Assembly: GCA_019022495.1 (NCBI GenBank)
Contig: JAFEKR010000005.1
Location: 2,294,001 to 2,358,000, forward strand
Length of the DNA: 64,000 nt
Direction of reading: 5' to 3'
Source of the DNA: Epichloe hybrida
Lineage: Eukaryota > Ascomycota > Sordariomycetes > Hypocreales > Clavicipitaceae
Both the position numbers and the translations under genes were made by a program. Under the pieces are notes generated by a model. The model was not told the DNA's origin. It was given only the letters and a program-made list of their open reading frames with translations, and searched no databases. Below are positions 1 to 12,399 of the stretch, one piece after another. The stretch's first letter is position 1, and every line of letters begins with the position of its first letter.

Positions 1-3000
1 TAGTATAGTTATAGCTACTAGGGATATTAACTACAGGGGCGTAAATCCCTTGCATATTACTATCTTATCCCTGTGGCTATTATCCTAGAGGATTACCTTT
101 TTCTCTTACTACATATATATTACACGTAGGTAACCTATCCCTCTATCTAGATAGTTATCTAGTTAGTTAAGATAAAGCTCTTAAGGGCCTTATTAAGTAA
201 TGCCTTTATAAAGGTATTAGCTAGGTTATCCTCTTTATTAATCTATCAGATCTTGTAGAGTTCTTAGCATTTATATAACTATTAAAGGGCTATAATATTA
301 ATTATTAGGCATTTCTCCTTTATTATACTAAGCTTAATAAGGCACTTATATAAGGAGTATGAATTCGTATATATAATAACTAGGATCTTTAGGAGCTTTA
401 GTTAGTTAGTAACTAAGTTTAGGGTAATTATAATTACATAAGCTATATTAACACTAGCTACTATACTATAAACTTCTAAGGCAAGCATGCTTCACGTAAC
501 TCTCTTACTCTTTATTAAGCTAAAGTGCATAATATTACCTTTAATCATAAACTTACTATTAGTGTAATCTTTATTTACTAGGATAAGTATATATCCTAGT
601 TATAAGGATAGGTCCTAGTTATTAGCAAAGGATCTATCTATAAAGGCAAAGAGCTTTGCCTTCTTAAGGTTAATTAGAATAAATATTAGACCTCTCTCTA
701 GGTAATCTATCTACTACTTTAAGTAGTAATTAAGGGCTTTCACGTCCTCCAGGGTTAGCTCCTAGTATTATATAGTAATAGATAGGTTAAAGTATACCTC
801 TAGTTAGTAGATTAAGGTGATATAAGCGCCTTAGGCCCTCTGCTTAATGTATTTACGCTTTAAGTTAGTTATTAGAACTAACTCTAACTTATTACTCTGC
901 CCTTTCTACTAGATCTTAATAGTATTATTCTCTAGCAAGATAATACCACTATTAAATATAAGAGGGTAGTCCTAAGTTAGGAATTACTTTAGCTTTATAT
1001 TAAAACCTACTATAGTAAGCTAGGTCTCTTCCTTCTTGGAGAACTTCTTGTCTAAGAGGCTAATTATATTATTAGTCTATATTCTAATGTAGGTAAAGTT
1101 AGGGCTTTTCTTTATAGTTATAAGCAGGTAAGGATTATATATAGAGGTTTTTATCTAGAGGTTCTCTCTATAATACTTATAATATATAACCCACTAGTGT
1201 GTTCCTACCTTTGCAAGCTTGTAAAGGGGTTTTATAACCCTTAAGATTATACTAGGCAGGTAAAGATGCTATATCTGAATTAGTAAGCGCGCTAGGATTA
1301 GCCGCTCTAGTAATGTACGGGCCTATACATAAGCCTAATAGATATCTCTTAGCTAGATAAGGAATTTCCTTAATCTTACGGATAGGGCTATTATAAGGAT
1401 AAGACGTTAGCTTGCGCGTTAAATCATTAGGGCCTATGTAAGAATAGCCTGTTTCCCTTTATCCTTATACCCTTAGATTATAAGGCATAACTTTTTGTAG
1501 GGTTTTGTTATCTTACCCTTAATCTTATTAATAATCTAGGAATTAAAGATTCGAATTTTACTATGTTTTTCCTTATTAAACATAATGAATTTAAACATAC
1601 CTTACTTAATTAGAGCATTAATTTCCGCTTTTGTTAATAGCTTAAAAGGTTTACTAAGGGTCTTAATAATTCCTTCCTTATATAGCTTAATTATAAAAGC
1701 TAGGTTACTATATTCTTTTACTAATAGGAAGGTATTAGCACCTTAAGGCATTATAGGAGGGTTCTTCTATAGCCTTTCGCGTCCTTGCTTTAGTGGTATT
1801 AGCAGCACTATATTCTTATTATAGGCCTCTTACCCTTTCTCTCCTTTTTCTTTACTAGGCTTTATTATCTTCTCTATATTAGGATTATTATAGTAGGGCT
1901 TAATAAATATTAACCTAAAGGTCTTTAGGCCTCTAGGTATATTAAGCGTATAGCTCTCTCTAGTAATTACTAGTAGCTTATATAGACTTACCTATCCCTT
2001 GCCTTCTTACTAGACCTTAACCTTTAATCTAAGTGGTAAGCTAAGGGTCTTTAAGGTATCTAGGCTATTACATTTAGTAAGGGCCTTATTAATCTTCTAG
2101 ATAGCATAGAGTCTCTTAATCTCTTTAGTAGCTTTCTATACTATAATTACACGCTATGTAATATTAGGTAATAGTAAGGACTTATTTATTATATATAGGT
2201 AGGCTCTAAAGATAAGGAGGGTTAGGATAAGACTATTAGGGCCTGTGGTGTTATTTAGGGCCTTAATTACTATTTAAAGGGTAATAGGTTTTAGTATTAT
2301 AAGGTATTCGCGTCTAATTATATTATAGGCTTTTTAGAGTGGCCTATAATACCTTTTAACTTTCCCTATGCTATAGTATGCCTTAATAGGGACTTCCTTA
2401 ATTAAAATTAATATTAAGGCTATGAATTATCTAAATTCCTTGCTATAGAAGTTTATTCTAGCGTCTATAATAATAAAGTCCGGGGGGCCTAGGTAAGCAT
2501 TAATCTAGTATATTCAGAGAGCTTCCTAGGTTGTTTTTGTAGAGATATTATTAAGGAATTTTACTATGTTAAACGCTATAGCTATATCTATAGCGTGGAG
2601 TGTAGGGTAGTTACTATCTAGGTAGAAGATATTTACTATTACTTTATAATTAAAGCTATACTTATCCTTAAGGGTAAACTTAAAGCAATTAGGGCTATTT
2701 ATATATATTTAGCATTAGTAGTAGATTCTTATTAGCTCCCTAATAGCTTTAATATTAATATTATACCCTAATCTATAGAGAACCTTATGTAAATATTAGA
2801 TTAATAAATACCTAAAGCGGTAATATAATTACTATAGCTTGCCTTCTGTAAGGTAGCTCTAAGTAACTACTTTTTCTTTCTATATAAGAAGCATCTAGGC
2901 GTGGCCCTATTTGCGTATAATAAGGACTTTAATATTTCCTTATTATGGCATGTTCTTAGAGATGTTAAAGTTAATCTTTAGATAGTCTATATTATTAAGG

Positions 3001-3560
3001 GATAAGAGGAATAGAGTGTTTATAGGGATAACCTAAAAGAGAATATTTCTAAAGGGAGTAGGCACATTAGCTAATCTAAGCGTGATAATCGGGTCTCCCG
3101 CACTGAATCTAACTAATGCCTTCTTCTCTATTAATTTATTAAGCTATAATATAAGCATCTAATGTTGTAAAGTAAGAAATTAAGGGTGCCCTACTATAGA
3201 GAACTTTGTGGCTCCTATATTAGGCATAATCCCTTAGAATGTTATATAGGAATAGCAATCTTCTAATATAAATATTACTAGGGCTTTATTTATAAGTTCC
3301 TGCTAAAAGGGGATTTCCTTACTTAGACTATAATAAGCTGCTTACCTTATTAGGAATTAAACTATTCTTGTGCTATTAATTTAGGTTCTATAAGTAAAGA
3401 AGCTTATAGGTACTAGCCTATTTGTATTATTAAGGCTATTATTAAATCTAATGCTCTTTATATACTAAGCGATTTTATTATTAATAGGGGGTTAGGACTT
3501 ATGTTCTCCCTTATACTAAGTGAGGAATAAATAATATAAGTTATTAGTTAAATCTATAAG
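1..3560 (-). pseudogene. Degraded Copia pol of element A (protease, integrase, RT, RNase H)
   Basis: Minus-strand remains of the Copia polyprotein. In order of translation: protease around 3206-3230, where the catalytic motif reads MPNIGA instead of an expected DTGA-like motif; integrase core around 2300-2880, with the second catalytic Asp in an IIDAR-type motif near 2450-2490; reverse transcriptase about 950-1660; RNase H about 180-700, ending in the D-N-L-A-N-A-F-K type tail near 180-240. Alignment by eye with copies C and L supports each segment. Premature TAA/TAG codons interrupt every domain. The protein would have copied element RNA into DNA inside virus-like particles; this copy cannot make it. 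Confidence 0.85.
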
Positions 3561-5456
3561 GTAGTAGTTCTTAAAGCATTAAAATACCTTCTTATAGTCC
3601 TCTTTAGGGTACTTAGATAACTAGTATCCTTCCTTACTATATATATAGCACTTCTTAATATAGGGAGTACCTCCTCTTTCTTATAGTTTTAAGAGGTATT
3701 AGGTCTCTTTTCTATTCCTATTATATCTTTAGTTAGTCTAGAATTACTCTAGGGTTATAGCTTTAGTTAGAAACTATTAATAGTTCTTCTTCTCTTTCTT
3801 AATAAGATAAAGGGTTATTCTAATCTGTTTATAGAACTCTTATAGTCTATCTAGCGGATTTATAATTACTCCTTTACACTCTAGAATACTATAATAGGCT
3901 CTAATAAGTTAATTCTAGAGTGCCCTTTTAGTTTAGCTTACTTTAGGCATTACTTATTATAAGATAGCTAGTCTTTCTATAAGTTTATTAAAGCATTTAA
4001 TTATTAACTTACTTAGGTTATTATTTACTATTTCTTATAAGGAAGTGTTATTTTACTCTAGTAAATATCTTTACTATATATCCTTAGTTTTAAATTATTC
4101 TCTTATATAGCTAATAAGTATAGGGAGATCTTATAGTTATCTAGGTTTAGAGAGGTAGTCTATATAGTATTATAGTGCTTTACCTTTAAGTATAACCTTA
4201 AAAGTATAACTAGCTTATTTAGGCTAGATATTAAGTAACTTATACTTTCTATAGAATATTTAAAGCTTTAATTTAAGAATATTATAGTTATTAGTGCTAT
4301 AAAGTTATTCTTTAGAGTATACCTTAGATAGGTTAATAATTTACTTTAGTAAAGATCTATAGGTCTATAGGGGTTCTCTAGGTGTTTCCTTTTATATTTA
4401 TAAAAAGAGTAGTAGGGTCTTTAGGAAGTAAGAGGGCGGCTTTATAGGTAGCACCCTTAGGGCTTATTATTCCCTTTAATCCTTCTCTTCCTTATATTAG
4501 GAAAGAGGAATTATAGCTCTTTAAGCTATGCTAATAGGGGTATTACTAGCCCTAGATAGCATAGGTTATCTCTATTAGTAACTCTCCTGCTTAGGGGTAT
4601 TATTAGTAGTGTTACTAGGGTAATACTACTAACTTACCTCTAGTGAAGGTATAAGTAAGGGAGTTACCTATAGATACTTATAAATAGTATCCTTAGGTAG
4701 TCTTAAATCTAGGTTAATTAACCTTCCTAGGGGAGATTAGCTAGGCCTTCCTAGAGGGGATTAACTTAGTTTTCCTAGGGGAGTCTAGCTTATTAATCCT
4801 TTTAATAGTAATTATACTAATAAATAAGGTAATAGGGTAGGTTACCTAGTTCTAACATTACTATTATCTAGTAAATTATAGAAGAACTCTTTATTTTATA
4901 GGTTCTTTTAGAAGCCTATATACTTCTTCCTAGCCTCTTTAATTTCTTTAAGAGTCTAAAATCTAAATTCTTCTTAGTTTACTACTTCTTTAAGGTTATT
5001 TACTATCTTAGTACCTCTTCTAATAGTTATATATACTTTATTATAAAGAAAGTAGTCTTAAAGTCTATTTTATAAAAGGTCTCTCCCTTTTATAAACTTA
5101 TCCCTTAACTATTTATAAAAGTTATTACTAAATTCAGAGAATAGTGTTCTTCTAAATAACCCTTACTCCTTATATTATTTAGTCTTTATAAGAATATAAA
5201 GACTAATTTCCTTAGGTATTATTATCTCTTTATATTTAGAACTTCCTATTTATTAAAGTAGTTCTTTTATAATGTGTTATTAAAGCCTTGTAAAGATATA
5301 GGGGTATAGGTTAGTATAGATAGGGGTTTTTCCTTTATTAAGGTATTTATTATTATCTCCTGTTTTAATGCCTTCTATAGTATTATTATAGCTATTAGTC
5401 TTGCTAGGAACTCTGAATTAACCAGAGGTCCTAGACAGTCCAGCTGCATCTGACAT
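3560..5456 (-). pseudogene. Degraded Copia gag of element A
   Basis: Gag capsid gene on the minus strand. A preserved ATG at 5456-5454 opens a frame beginning MSDAAGLSRTSG, the best-preserved gag start among the family-alpha copies (C, L and F have ATA there). The frame runs with TAA/TAG interruptions at apparent Gln/Trp positions through a charged helical region to a zinc knuckle at about 3600-3660, reading KCYIYSKEGY with an expected CYxC...CW...H pattern. Known role of the family: coat protein packaging the element RNA. Inferred dead through RIP-type stops. Confidence 0.8.
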
Positions 5457-5845
5457 TCTAATTAATTGAGGGAGGTAGATCTTGTGATATAAAGAAAAAA
5501 ACAACTGTGATAATGTAACGTGTTTCGGATGTGAAGGATTGCAAGGCAAGGCAGTTAACTTTAAATGCGTAATAGAACGTATAATAAAGAAAGATAAGGG
5601 GATAGCTTAGCTACTAGTGTTAAACCTTTCTTTATTGTTTTAGAGTCTATATAGATATAGATATTAATACTAAAGTAAGAAGAGAGCTATATTATACCTT
5701 TCTATTAGTATAACTTATTATTAAACGTAGCCCTCCTATTTTATAGGGTGAGTTATTATTAGATAAGCTACCTTTTCTAATTAACCTTACTAATTTACAG
5801 TGTTTAAAGACTACGTAGTTATCTATAAAGGTAACTACTAATTAG

Positions 5846-6154
5846 TGTTAGATTTATAGGGTATTAAATTTAATATGTAATATAGTTATAAGCCTAAAGA
5901 ATAGTATTATTATTAATTATTTATTCTAGGCTATATTATCTGTTATTATAATTAATTAAGTTATAGGAAAAGAGAGGTAAAAAGCTAGAAGTTATAATAT
6001 ATAAAGGGAAAAGGGGTTACGCGTTTATGTCCTTATATTTCCTAGCTAATTAACGTGCTAGGTTATAGGTTACGTGTGGGGTCCGCGCGCGGCCTAAGCT
6101 TCTGCTAGGTAATTGCGGCTGCGACGCGCGATTGATATCACCTTTGTTCCAACA
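5846..6154 (-). repeat. 5' LTR of Copia A
   Basis: 309 bp. Read on the minus strand it starts TGTTGGAACAAAGGTGAT and ends in CTAACA, the same termini as the LTRs at 6983-7289, 26924-27230 and 62187-62495. It contains a GC-rich CGCGCGCGG core that kept its CpG sites, as RIP mainly hits CpA. The region 5457-5845 between the LTR and gag is leader sequence without a gene. Confidence 0.93.
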
Positions 6155-6982
6155 AAAGCATTCTAATACTTTAAGAATTACTCCTATATAGACTTAATAG
6201 CTTCTTTATATAATATATTCCTAATATAGTATAAAGGTAATAATAATTCTAAATTAGCTAAAGATAATAATATTAACTAGTACCTAATAGAACTTAGTTT
6301 TAGTAAAGAAGATAATAGTAACTAAGTGCTTATAAGCTTCTTTATATATAGGACTACCTATAATAGCTATATAACTACTAAGATTCTTACTAGTAAAGTA
6401 ATAATTTATACTCTAGCTAAGAAGGATTTATTTAATTTTTAGGAACTAGATAAGGTACTAAGTATATTTATACTTAAAGAATAATATTTATCTAGAACCT
6501 TTAAAGGTATTATAGCTAATATAAGTGCTATAGGATATTTATTAGTAAGCTACCCTTAATTCTTAGCTTTATAAAGTGTAATACTAACTATTATGCTTAA
6601 TAAGTTAAATACTAGGAAGGTAAAGATTAAATTTAGCCCTAGAGAACTAATTAAGGCACTAGGATTAATTAAAGTGCTAACTCTATTTAGAATTATTCTC
6701 TTTTAAGTAATCCCTATAAGCACTTCCTTTCTCTTATACCTTAATAATATAACTTACCTAAAGATTAATTTCTATATATTAAAGAATATTCTATAGTAAG
6801 GGAATATTAAGGTTTCTATTATATATAAATAAAGGTATATATAAATACTTCTTAATAAAGAAGAAAGTATTACTTAGAGTTATCTTATAGAGATTAAGCT
6901 TTATTAATTATATTAATACTTTAAATACCCTTTAGTTTAATATCTTTATAATTTACTATGTAAATTAGGGCATAAGGTTAAG
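6155..6982 (+). pseudogene. Copia B pol, gag end to pre-integrase part
   Basis: Collinear with 9552-10385 of copy C. It covers the stretch after the zinc knuckle, the protease-like region and the start of the pre-integrase domain. A GIIANISAIGY-like reading near 6508-6545 stands where the protease Asp motif is expected. TAA/TAG stops and small losses make it non-coding. The reading frame continues at 27236 after the C insertion. Confidence 0.72.
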
Positions 6983-7289
6983 TGTTGGAACAAAGGTGAT
7001 ATTAATCGCACGTCGCAGCCGCAATTACCCGGCAGAAGCTCAGGGCGCGCGCAAACCCCACACGTGACCCACAACCTAGCACGTTAATTAGCTAGGAAAT
7101 ATAGGGATATAAACATATAACCCCTTTTCCCTTTATATATTATAACTTCTAGCTTTTTACCTCTCTTTTCTAATAACTTAATTAATTATAATAATAGATA
7201 ATATAGCCTAGAATAGATAATTAATAACAATACTATTCTTTAGGCTTACAACTATATTACATTAAATTTAATACCTTATAAATCTAACA
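6983..7289 (+). repeat. 5' LTR of Copia C
   Basis: 307 bp from TGTTGGAACAAAGG to CTAACA; pairs with 26924-27230. The next bases (CTAATTAGTAGTTACC) are where a primer-binding site would lie, and the same stretch follows the LTRs of F and A, but I could not match it to a particular tRNA. The region 7290-7682 is leader with no gene. Confidence 0.95.
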
Positions 7290-7682
7290 CTAATTAGTAG
7301 TTACCTTTATAGATAACCACGTAGTCTTTAAACACCGCAGATTAGTAAGGTTAATTAAAAGAGGTAGCTTATCTAATAATAACTTGCCCTATAAAATAGA
7401 AGGGCTATGTTTAATAATAAGTTATGCTAATAGAAAGGTATAATATAGCTCTCTTCCTACTTTAGTATTAATATCTATATTTATATAGACTTTAAAATAA
7501 TAAAGAAAGGTTTAATACTAGTAGCTAAGCTATCCCCTTATCTTTCTTTATTATATGTTTTATTACGCATTTGAAGTTAACCACCTTGCCTCGTAATCCT
7601 TTATATCTAAAAACACGTTACATAATTACAGTTATATTTTTTTTCCTTATATTATAAGATCTGCCTCCCTTAATCTATTAGA

Positions 7683-9560
7683 ATATTAGATGTAGCTAGA
7701 CTATCTAGGACCTCTAGTTAATTTAGAGTTCCTAGTAAGACTAATAGCTATAATAATACTATAGAAGGCGTTAAAATAGAAGATAATAATAAATACCTTA
7801 ATAAAGGAAAAACCCCTATCTATACTAACCTATACCCCTATATCTCTATAAGGCTTTAATAATATATTATAGAAAAACTACTCTAATAAATAGGAAGTTC
7901 TAAATATAAGGAGATAATAATACCTAAGGAAATTAGTCTTTATATCCTTATAAAAACTAAATACTATAAGGAGTAAGGGTTATTTAGAAGAACACTGTTC
8001 TCTGAATTTAGTAATAACTTCTATAAATAGTTAAGGGATAAGTTTATAAAAGGGAGAGACCTTTTATAAAATAGACTTTAAGACTATCTTCTTTATAATA
8101 GAGTGTATATAACTATTAGAAGAGGTACTAAGATAGTAAATAACCTTAAAGAAGTAGTAAACTAAGAAGAATTTAGATTTTAGACTCTTAAAGAAATTAA
8201 AGAGGCTAGGAAGAAGTATATAGGCTTCTAAAAGAACCTATAAAATAAAGAGTTCTTCTATAATTTACTAGATAATAGTAATGTTAGAACTAGGTAACCT
8301 ACCCTATTACCCTGTTTATTAGTATAATTACTATTAAAAGGATTAATAAGCTAGACTCCCCTAGGAAGACTAAGTTAATTCCCTCTAGGAAGGCCTAGCT
8401 AATCTCCCCTAGGAAGGTTAATTAACCTAGAGTTAAAACTACCTAAGGATACTATTTATAAGCATCTATAGGTAACTCCCCTACCTATACCTTTACTAGA
8501 GGTAAGTTAGTAGTATTACCCTAGTAATACTACTAATAATACCCCTAAGTAAGAGAGTTACTAATAGAGGTAACCTATGCTATCTAGAGCTAGTAGTGCC
8601 CCTGTTAGCATAGCTTAAAGAGCTATAATTCCTTCTTCCTAATATAAGGAAGAGAAGGATTAGAGGGAATAATAAGCCCTAAGGGTACTACCTATAAAGC
8701 TACTCTCTTATTTCCTAAAGACCCTACTACCCTTTTTATAAATATAAAGGGAAACACCTAGAGAACCCCTATAGACCTAAAGACCTTTGCTAAAGTAAAT
8801 TATTAACCTATCTAAGGTATACCCTAAAGAGTAACTCTATAGTGTTAATAACTATAATATCCTTAAATTAAAGCTTTAAATATTTCATAGGAAGTGTAAG
8901 TTACTTAATATCTAGCCTAAATAAGCTAGTTATACTTTTAAGGTTATACTTAAAGGTAAAGTACTATAATACTATATAGACTACCTCTCTAAACCTAGAT
9001 AACCATAAGATCTCCTAATGCTTATTAGGTATATAAGAGAATAATTTAAAACTAAGGATATATAGTAAAGATATCTACTAGAGTGGAATAACACTTCCCT
9101 ACAAGGGATAATAAATAATAACCTAAGTAAGTTAATAATTAAATACTTTAATAAACTCATAGAAAGACTAGCTATCTTATAATAAGTAGTGCCTAAAGTA
9201 AGCTAAACTAAAAGGGCACTCTAGAATTAACTTATTAGAGCCTATTATAGTATTCCAGAGTGTAAAGAAGTAATTATAAATCTACTAGACAGACTATAAG
9301 AGTTCTATGAATAGATTAGAATAACCCTTTACCTTATTAAGGAAGAGAAAAAGAACTATTAATAGTTCCTAACTAAAGCTATAACCCTAGAGTAATTCTA
9401 GACTAACTAAAGATATAATAGGAATAGAAAAGAGACCTAATACCCCTTAAAACTATAAGGAAGAGAAGGTACTCCTTATATAAAGAAGTGCTACATATAT
9501 AGTAAGGAAGGATGCTAGTTATCTAAGCACCCTAAAGAGAACTATAAGAAGGTGTTTTAA
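7683..9560 (+). pseudogene. Degraded Copia gag of element C
   Basis: Plus-strand equivalent of the gag in A. The start codon appears as ATA at 7683, where A has ATG. The body runs through a charged region and ends with a zinc knuckle at about 9488-9545 reading KCYIYSKEGC-stop-LSKHPKE. This fits the fungal Copia pattern CYxCxKxGCW..KH with the second Cys lost to Tyr and the Trp to TAG. Gag would have coated the RNA. Stops at 7700-9500 are TAA/TAG throughout, as expected from RIP on Gln and Trp codons. Confidence 0.8.
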
Positions 9561-10851
9561 CGCTTTAAAAACCACTACCTTATAGATCTAACTAATAACT
9601 TATATTATTTATTCCTTACTTAGTATAAGGGAGACTATAAGTCCTAACCCCCTGTTAATAATAAAATCACTTAGTATATAAAGAGTATTAGATTTAATAA
9701 TAGCCCTAATAATATAAATAGGCTAGTACTTATAAGCTTCTTTATATATAGAACCTATATTAATAGCAAGAAAAAGGTTTAATTCCTAATAAGGTAAGTA
9801 GCGTATTATAGCCTAAGTAAGGAAAACCCCTTTTAGTAAGAACTTGTAAATAAAGCCCTAGTAATGTTTATATTAGAAGATCGCTATTCCTATATAATAT
9901 TCTAAGGGATTATGCCTAATATAGGAGCTGTAAAGTTCTTTATAGTAAGGCACCCTTAATTTCTTACTTTATAACATTAGATGCCTATATTATAGCTTAA
10001 TAAATTAATAGAGAAGAAGGTATTAGTTAGATTTAGCGTGGGAGACCTAATTATTACGCTTAGATTAGCTAATATGCCTACTCCTTTTAGAAATATTCTC
10101 TTTTAGGTTATCCCTATAAATACTTTATTTCTCTTATCCCTTAATAATATAGACTATCTAAAGATTAACTTTAATATCTTTAAGAATACACTATAATAAG
10201 GAAATATTAAAGTCCTTATTATATGTAAATAGGGCTATACCTAGATGCTTCTTATATAGAAAGAAGAAGCAGTTGCTTAGAGCTACCTTATAGAAGGCAA
10301 GCTATAGTAATTATATTACTGCTTTAGGCATCTATTAATCTAACGTTTATACAAGGTTCTCTGTAAATCAGGGCATAATATTAATATTAAAGCTATTAGG
10401 GAGCTAATAAGAATTTACTACTAATGCTAAATACACGTAGATAGCCCTAATTACTTTAAGTTTACTCTTAAGGATAAGTGTAGCTTTAATTATAAAGTAA
10501 TAGTAAATATCTTCTACCTAGATAGTAACCGCCCTACACTTTACGCTATAAATATAGCTATAGTATTTAATATAGTGAAATTCCTTAATAATATCTCTGC
10601 AAAAACAACCTAGGAAGCCCTCTAAATATGCTAGATTAATACTTACCTAGGCCCCCTAGACTTTATTATTATAGACGCTAGAATAAACTTCTATAGTAAT
10701 AAATTTAGATAATTTGTAGCTTTAATGTTAATTTTAATTAAGGAAGTCCCTATTAAGGTATACTATAGTATAGGGAAGGTTAAAAGGTATTATAAGCTAC
10801 TCTAAAGAGCCTATAATATAATTAGATATAAATACCCTATAATGCTAGAAC
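9561..10851 (+). pseudogene. Copia C pol, protease to first part of integrase
   Basis: The protease motif at 9908-9930 reads GIMPNIGAVK, where DTGA is expected: the catalytic Asp codon became Asn and Thr became Ile, both single transitions. The pre-integrase domain follows with FRH...SGH near 10325-10380. The integrase core has FNYKVIVNIFYLDSNRPT (10485-10540, first Asp now Asn) and PPDFIIIDARINF (10655-10695, second Asp kept). The frame is cut at 10852-10856 by Gypsy D and resumes at 17447. Confidence 0.85.
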
Positions 10852-10856
10852 CTATT

Positions 10857-11050
10857 TGTGAGAACAAAGGGATAGCTAGGCAAGAGGTATGGGGGCGTTC
10901 GTATATTGACTGAAGCTTGCTAGGTCTAAGTGTGTTATGCGTGCGAGTCGCTAACTTATAGGTAGTAACTCACCAGTGTCACGTGGACCTAGCCCTAGGG
11001 CGTGGTGCGCCCGCCTAGTAGTGCGCTAGTATTATAAGTAAGGCCTTACA
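10857..11050 (-). repeat. 3' LTR of Gypsy D
   Basis: 194 bp, aligned over its full length without gaps to 17248-17441; about 18 differences by eye, all transitions. A G-rich run on the minus strand next to it (AAAAGTAAGGGGGTAAT, 11051-11067 reversed) fits a polypurine tract. It contains a GC-rich stretch with CCTAGGGCGTGGTGCGC that kept CpG sites. Confidence 0.95.
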
Positions 11051-12350
11051 ATTACCCCCTTACTTTTAGCTAGGCTCCCGAACGGCTTTTAGTAAGTACT
11101 ATATAGCTATTTGCCAAGTAGCAGCCATACTAAAACAATAACAAATAATATTAGTGTTTAAGTATAAATTCACCTACGACTCCCTATTATATCACTAACT
11201 TTTCCCTTTCTTATCCATAGTAAACTTTTCCCTAGATACTATTATATTATTAGTTACTATAACTTTACCTTTACCACTTACCTTATTATTAGAATAGAAT
11301 TAGACAGGGAAAGCGTTAAGAGTATTATTATTATAGCTATCCCTAACATCTATTTAAGAGAATATTCCTATATACATTATCTGCGTATAGGTTACGCGGA
11401 CTTTAAGAAAAATCCTCTAGCTAGGCCTAACGTCCCTTAGATTAACTATTAATTCCCTAGCGCGCTAACCACCATTATTAAAGGGAAATATTTAAAGCAT
11501 TATATCTAGTGTGTTAAACGCAGCAATACTTGCGAGACAGTAAGTACATTATATTCTCTACTCTTTTAGTCCCTAATCGCTTATATCTCTCTAGGTAATA
11601 CTAACTATATAAGGGGATTTTCTAGATCTCCTTACTATCCTTAATTAGGTAAAAACTTTAATAAATGCCCTAAGCAATTAGAACCCTAATAACCCTAATA
11701 ATCATATGTTTTCTAAGGTAACTCACTGCTGTTTTAGCACTTATTATCTAAACCTTATTTTAGGGTTTGATTATGCTAACACGGCTTATTATGTTTTCTT
11801 TAGTTTAACTAGGGCCGCCAAGGTCTATTAGGTATATTTTATTATATATTCTCTAGACCTTTGCTTACTCCCTAGGTAGGCTACTTTAGCCCTGTATAAT
11901 TAGTATATTATTTCGCGCTAGTAACTTTTAGTTACTATATATCCTACCCCTGCCCTAGGGATTATAAGTTATTACTCCTCCTTTACTACCTATTTACTAA
12001 CTTTTATAGCTAAACTACGCCGTATATTATAATTCCTAGAAGAGAAAAATGACTTTACGGCTATAACATTATGATCTAGGATTTATGCCCTAGGGGGTGG
12101 CGAAGCACTAGTTTTTCTAGGCAATAGAGGTGGCGGTTTGGGAGGATAAGAGCGAGGGCGCTAAGTACCTCCTTTGTAATAGCGTTGTTTTAATATATAA
12201 GGGGGCAACTATAGAAGGGTTTCCTATGAGACTCCCCTCCTTATAGGCATCTTTTCTTTTATTATTTAGTAGATAGTCTAATAAGGGTTTTAATTAGAGT
12301 GTGATAGTGGCTAATAAGGCTAGGCCTTTTTCGTAATTACCTCGTCCCTT
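11051..12350 (-). other. Long 3' tail of Gypsy D between chromodomain and LTR
   Basis: About 1.3 kb of element sequence that I cannot assign to a known domain. On the minus strand, just after the chromodomain, a proline-rich stretch is readable (PPKPPPLLPRKTSASPPPRA, about 12150-12090). The remainder to the LTR has no convincing frame. The plus strand shows broken stretches of coding-like sequence (for instance around 11470-11720), also interrupted by TAA/TAG. The same tail is present in copy E at 50762-52060, so it belongs to the element. Confidence 0.6.
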
Positions 12351-12399
12351 ATTACTTATAACTTAATTATATCTTACTATGCTTTCTACTTATTTTGCT

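Larger units (their letters stand above)
1..6154 (-). mobile_element. Copia retrotransposon A (family alpha), truncated by the window edge
   Basis: Ty1/Copia-type LTR element read on the minus strand. Its 5' LTR is at the right end (5846-6154), followed leftwards by gag, protease, integrase, reverse transcriptase and RNase H. Base 1 corresponds to the region just after RNase H in sister copies C and L, so only about 350 bp of 3' UTR plus the 3' LTR lie outside the window. It sits in Copia copy B, whose sequence resumes at 6155. The left target-site duplication cannot be seen; the right candidate is AAAGC at 6155-6159. The coding frames carry many TAA/TAG stops at Gln and Trp positions, so the copy is dead. 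Orientation and domain order come from motifs I could translate; the family name is mine. Confidence 0.92.

Noticed and set aside
7290..7310. Primer-binding site matching a specific tRNA
   Set aside because: The stretch after the LTR is conserved between copies, but I could not match it to a tRNA 3' end or an anticodon half-molecule from memory.
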